From: JANPJV01 sp031425695
GTDB lineage: Bacteria > Pseudomonadota > Gammaproteobacteria > Xanthomonadales > SZUA-5
NCBI GenBank assembly: GCA_031425695.1
Contig: JANPJV010000155.1
Location: 1-15,406 of the forward strand
DNA: 15,406 nt
Reading direction: 5' to 3'
The position numbers were made by a program, and so were the translations under genes. The notes below the pieces were generated by a model. That model worked only from the letters and a program-made list of their open reading frames with translations. It ran no database searches and had not been told where the DNA came from. Shown piece after piece: positions 13,398 to 15,406 of this stretch. Positions within the stretch are counted from its first letter, which is position 1. Each line of letters begins with the position of its first letter.

Positions 13398-14222
13398 TCA
13401 ATACAACTTCCGGTGCAGCGCCAGCGCCTGCATCACCTTGCTGGCGATTTCCTCGATGCTCATGTGGGTCGAGTGGAGCGCCGAGAGTGATTCGCGCTTG
13501 AACAGTTTTTGCGCTTCCTCGACCTCCCAGCGGCATTGCTCGAACGAGGCGTAGCGGCTGCCGGGGCGGCGCTGTTCGCGGATCTGGGCGAGGCGCTTGG
13601 GGTCGATGGTAAGGCCATAGATGCGCTCGCGATGCATGCGTAATTTCGGTGGCAACTCGCCGTTCTCCAGATCCTCGGGCAACAGCGGATAGTTGGCCGC
13701 GCGCACGCCGTAATGTAGCGCCATGTATAGACAAGTCGGAGTTTTCCCCGAGCGCGAAACGCCGACCAGGATCACCTCGGCGTCGGAAAAATTCGCCTGC
13801 AGGCCATCGTCGTGAGTGAGCGCGTAATTGGTCGCGTTCATGCGCTGCTCGTACTCGGCCGAGTCAGCGCCGCCATGCGCCTTGCCAACCTTCGGCGTAC
13901 GCGGCATGCCGAGCTCGGCTTCGAGCGGCGGAATGAAAGGCGCGAACACGTCGAGCATCAGGGCACCGCTTTCGGCGATCAGGGCCGACAGATGTCCATC
14001 GACCACGGTGTTGATCACCACCGGGCGCAGGCCAGTCTCGATTGCCACTTCCTTGATCTGCGCGGCAGCCTCGCGCGCCTTGACCTCGTTGTCGACGAAG
14101 GGCATGCGCCGGGTCTGGAAGGGAATGCCGTCGAACTGCGTGAGAACGCTGTGTCCGATGGTTTCAGCGGTGATTCCGGTGCCATCGGAGACATAGAAGA
14201 TCGAACGTGCAGCGTAGTTCAT
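13398..14222 (-). CDS. ppsR: Phosphoenolpyruvate synthase regulatory protein (kinase/pyrophosphorylase)
   Basis: This is a bifunctional DUF299-family enzyme. It inactivates PEP synthase by ADP-dependent phosphorylation of a threonine and reactivates it by phosphate-dependent dephosphorylation, linking gluconeogenesis to energy state. The protein has 274 residues, the usual size. The N-terminus has the family motif FYVSDGTGITAET (9-21), and the P-loop is GVSRSGKT (154-161). HDDG (137-140) and YPLLPEDLENGELPP (178-192) are also family segments. The ppsA gene is not adjacent: upstream on the same strand is a methyltransferase, and downstream is the convergent amidotransferase. Transcription probably comes from further upstream, as only 29 bases separate it from the preceding gene. 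Confidence 0.95.
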   Translation of the reverse strand: MNYAARSIFYVSDGTGITAETIGHSVLTQFDGIPFQTRRMPFVDNEVKAREAAAQIKEVAIETGLRPVVINTVVDGHLSALIAESGALMLDVFAPFIPPLEAELGMPRTPKVGKAHGGADSAEYEQRMNATNYALTHDDGLQANFSDAEVILVGVSRSGKTPTCLYMALHYGVRAANYPLLPEDLENGELPPKLRMHRERIYGLTIDPKRLAQIREQRRPGSRYASFEQCRWEVEEAQKLFKRESLSALHSTHMSIEEIASKVMQALALHRKLY

Positions 14223-14251
14223 CGGGCGCTCCGGGATCAGGAAGCGGCGCC

Positions 14252-14998
14252 TTACCAGCGCCCACTCGGCAGGAAATTTGCCTTGAAACGCGCAAGGCGG
14301 TCGCGCATCGGGTACGGCAGCATGCGCACCAGGCGCTTGCGCAGTCGGAACAAGGGTGGCGAGCGATCGGCAAGCGGCTGGCCGGCCGGCACGCGCGTGG
14401 CCGCGATGGCCGTTGGCAAGCTCGTGAGCCGGTCTGCATGCACGTACAGGAACAGATTGTAGCGATACCAGAAGGACACTTCGGGATCACCCCCGAGTTG
14501 CGGTCGCAGGTAGTCGTGCGCATGAAAACCGAGGCGCGCAAACAGCTCGCGCCAGTACTGGTAGGGCTGCTCGTTGACATGGAATTCGCCACCCTGCCCC
14601 GGCGGCGCCGCCGAGAACAGCACCAGCCCCTGACTGTGGCGCGTCAGGTTTTCGACGAAGCCCGCTGCCGCGGCCGCGGGAATGTGTTCGGCCACCTCCA
14701 GCGACTGCACCAGGTCGAAGCGCTGCCCGAGCTCGAGCCGCTGGCTCAGGTCGAAGGCACGAAAATTTGTCTGTGGAATGACCAGCTCGGCGGTGTTCAC
14801 ATAGGCCCCGTCGACACCCTGGATCTCATTGACGCCCAGCTCTTTCCAGGCCTGGAGCCAGGTGCCCCGCGCGCAGCCGATGTCGAGCACGCTGGTCAGT
14901 GGCAACTCTGCCAGCAGCAGGCGTCCGATGCGGCGCGCCGAATGCCGAGACGAGCGGTCGGCGTAGGCCATGAACTTAGGATCGTAGCTGTGGGACAT
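14252..14998 (-). CDS. Class I SAM-dependent methyltransferase
   Basis: The protein has 248 residues. Motif I for S-adenosylmethionine binding is VLDIGCARGTWL (37-48), followed by an acidic position in GVDG (61-64). FDLVQSLEVAEHIP (94-107) is the later motif seen in Methyltransf_11/23-type enzymes. The C-terminal 80 residues are basic (FRLRKRLVRMLPYPMRDRLARF) and not obviously catalytic. The substrate cannot be told; the neighbouring small membrane protein and the glycan genes across the convergent gap make a sugar or lipid-linked target plausible. Its ATG overlaps the stop of the upstream gene by one base (TGATG), so the two are coupled. It lies 29 bases upstream of ppsR. Confidence 0.88.
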   Translation of the reverse strand: MSHSYDPKFMAYADRSSRHSARRIGRLLLAELPLTSVLDIGCARGTWLQAWKELGVNEIQGVDGAYVNTAELVIPQTNFRAFDLSQRLELGQRFDLVQSLEVAEHIPAAAAAGFVENLTRHSQGLVLFSAAPPGQGGEFHVNEQPYQYWRELFARLGFHAHDYLRPQLGGDPEVSFWYRYNLFLYVHADRLTSLPTAIAATRVPAGQPLADRSPPLFRLRKRLVRMLPYPMRDRLARFKANFLPSGRW

Positions 14999-15354
14999 CA
15001 GGCAGGTCTCGAACAGAAGTAGAGGCCAACCACGATCAGCCCGATGCCGAGCCAGCGCGTCGGTGAGATCTGTTCGCCGAGCACACTGGCAGCCAGCGCT
15101 ATGGTCAGCAGATATTGGGCGGAGACGATGATCTGCGCGACGTGCAGCGGGAAATGCCTGAGCGTCCAGGCATAGGCAATGATCGCCAGGGCGAAACAGG
15201 CGATCCCGGCCAGGCTCAGCCAGGATCCGATGCCCAGCAGCTGTCGCTCGGGCGGCGCCTCTGCCCCGATCTTGAGCAGCAGGTTGCCGCCGGCATTGAA
15301 GGCGATCACCGCGGCAAAGGCCGCGTAGCCAGCCAGTTTTTGGGATTCGGTCAT
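14998..15354 (-). CDS. Small four-helix EamA/SMR-type membrane transporter
   Basis: The protein has 118 residues with four hydrophobic helices at about 8-28, 42-64, 70-92 and 100-116. The end LGEQISPTRWLGIGLIVVGL is the repeat signature of EamA and small-multidrug-resistance proteins. Such half-size proteins act as dimers; relatives include drug exporters and the ArnE/ArnF-like flippases of polyprenyl-linked sugars. With a methyltransferase directly downstream and coupled, a flippase-like job is reasonable but only inferred. The ATG at 15354 may overlap the end of an upstream gene by four bases (ATGA). Confidence 0.85.
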   Translation of the reverse strand: MTESQKLAGYAAFAAVIAFNAGGNLLLKIGAEAPPERQLLGIGSWLSLAGIACFALAIIAYAWTLRHFPLHVAQIIVSAQYLLTIALAASVLGEQISPTRWLGIGLIVVGLYFCSRPA

Positions 15355-15406
15355 TGCAGCTGGCGGGTTTCAGCAGCGGCGCACCGGCGGCCGCCGAATT
15401 TCCAGG
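15351..15406 (-). CDS. Possible 3' end of an upstream gene (partial)
   Basis: One minus-strand frame is open to the window edge and ends in a TGA (15351-15353) that overlaps the ATG of the small transporter as ATGA. The visible residues are WKFGGRRCAAAETRQLQ. The ATGA overlap is a usual sign of coupled genes and fits the one-base overlap of the next pair. Seventeen residues are too few to assign a family, and an open frame of this length is common by chance in GC-rich DNA. Confidence 0.35.
   Translation of the reverse strand, partial: WKFGGRRCAAAETRQLQ

Overview
The window is GC-rich and densely coded, and it looks like ordinary gammaproteobacterial chromosome. A three-gene proton-translocating transhydrogenase (pntAa-pntAb-pntB), PpsR, a diguanylate cyclase and many intergenic palindromes together suggest the Xanthomonadales/Lysobacterales (for example Rhodanobacteraceae). 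That placement is an inference from gene content and style, not from a marker gene. No rRNA, tRNA, CRISPR array, transposase, integrase or phage gene is visible.

Layout. 203-1120 (-) is a response-regulator diguanylate cyclase with an odd RGEEF active site, and 1170-2774 (-) is a phytoene-desaturase-like FAD oxidoreductase. 2775-3123 holds no gene but carries a perfect 32-bp inverted repeat. 3124-6109 (-) is the complete pntAa-pntAb-pntB operon. 6110-6393 is a divergent intergenic region with a nested palindrome. 6394-7886 (+) is an overlapping pair, a YdjA-like nitroreductase and a stand-alone 5'-3' exonuclease. 7887-8107 is a convergent gap filled with a palindrome, a GTCCGGAC element and a heptamer tandem repeat. 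8108-9511 (-) is a secreted TPR plus beta-propeller protein. 9512-9685 is a divergent promoter-bearing gap in which I recognise nothing specific. 9686-13104 (+) is a Nudix hydrolase, a GT2 glycosyltransferase and an asparagine-synthetase-type amidotransferase. 13105-13397 is a convergent gap almost wholly made of two palindromic elements. 13398-15354 (-) is ppsR, a SAM methyltransferase and a small EamA/SMR-type membrane protein. The last 56 bases may be the 3' end of a further minus-strand gene.

How the genes fit together. Pnt uses the proton gradient to make NADPH. PpsR controls PEP synthase. The GT2 enzyme translationally coupled to the amidotransferase, and the methyltransferase coupled to the small multi-TM protein, look like parts of envelope glycan synthesis or modification; that role is inferred from context.

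The most unusual content is the intergenic DNA. At least three classes of palindromic element sit at transcription-unit borders: (a) GTCCGGAC-AAG-GTCCGGAC half-elements; (b) a 37-bp-arm palindrome beginning GTAGGTCATGTTG; (c) a longer nested palindrome of about 141-149 nt that shares both its outer and inner motifs with (b). A fourth, AT-richer inverted repeat built from GGCACAAAA units follows pntB. An 84-bp segment that includes the last codons of the diguanylate cyclase gene is duplicated next to it and flanked by class (a) elements. These repeats are the best candidates for something undescribed; I see no novel protein-coding system.
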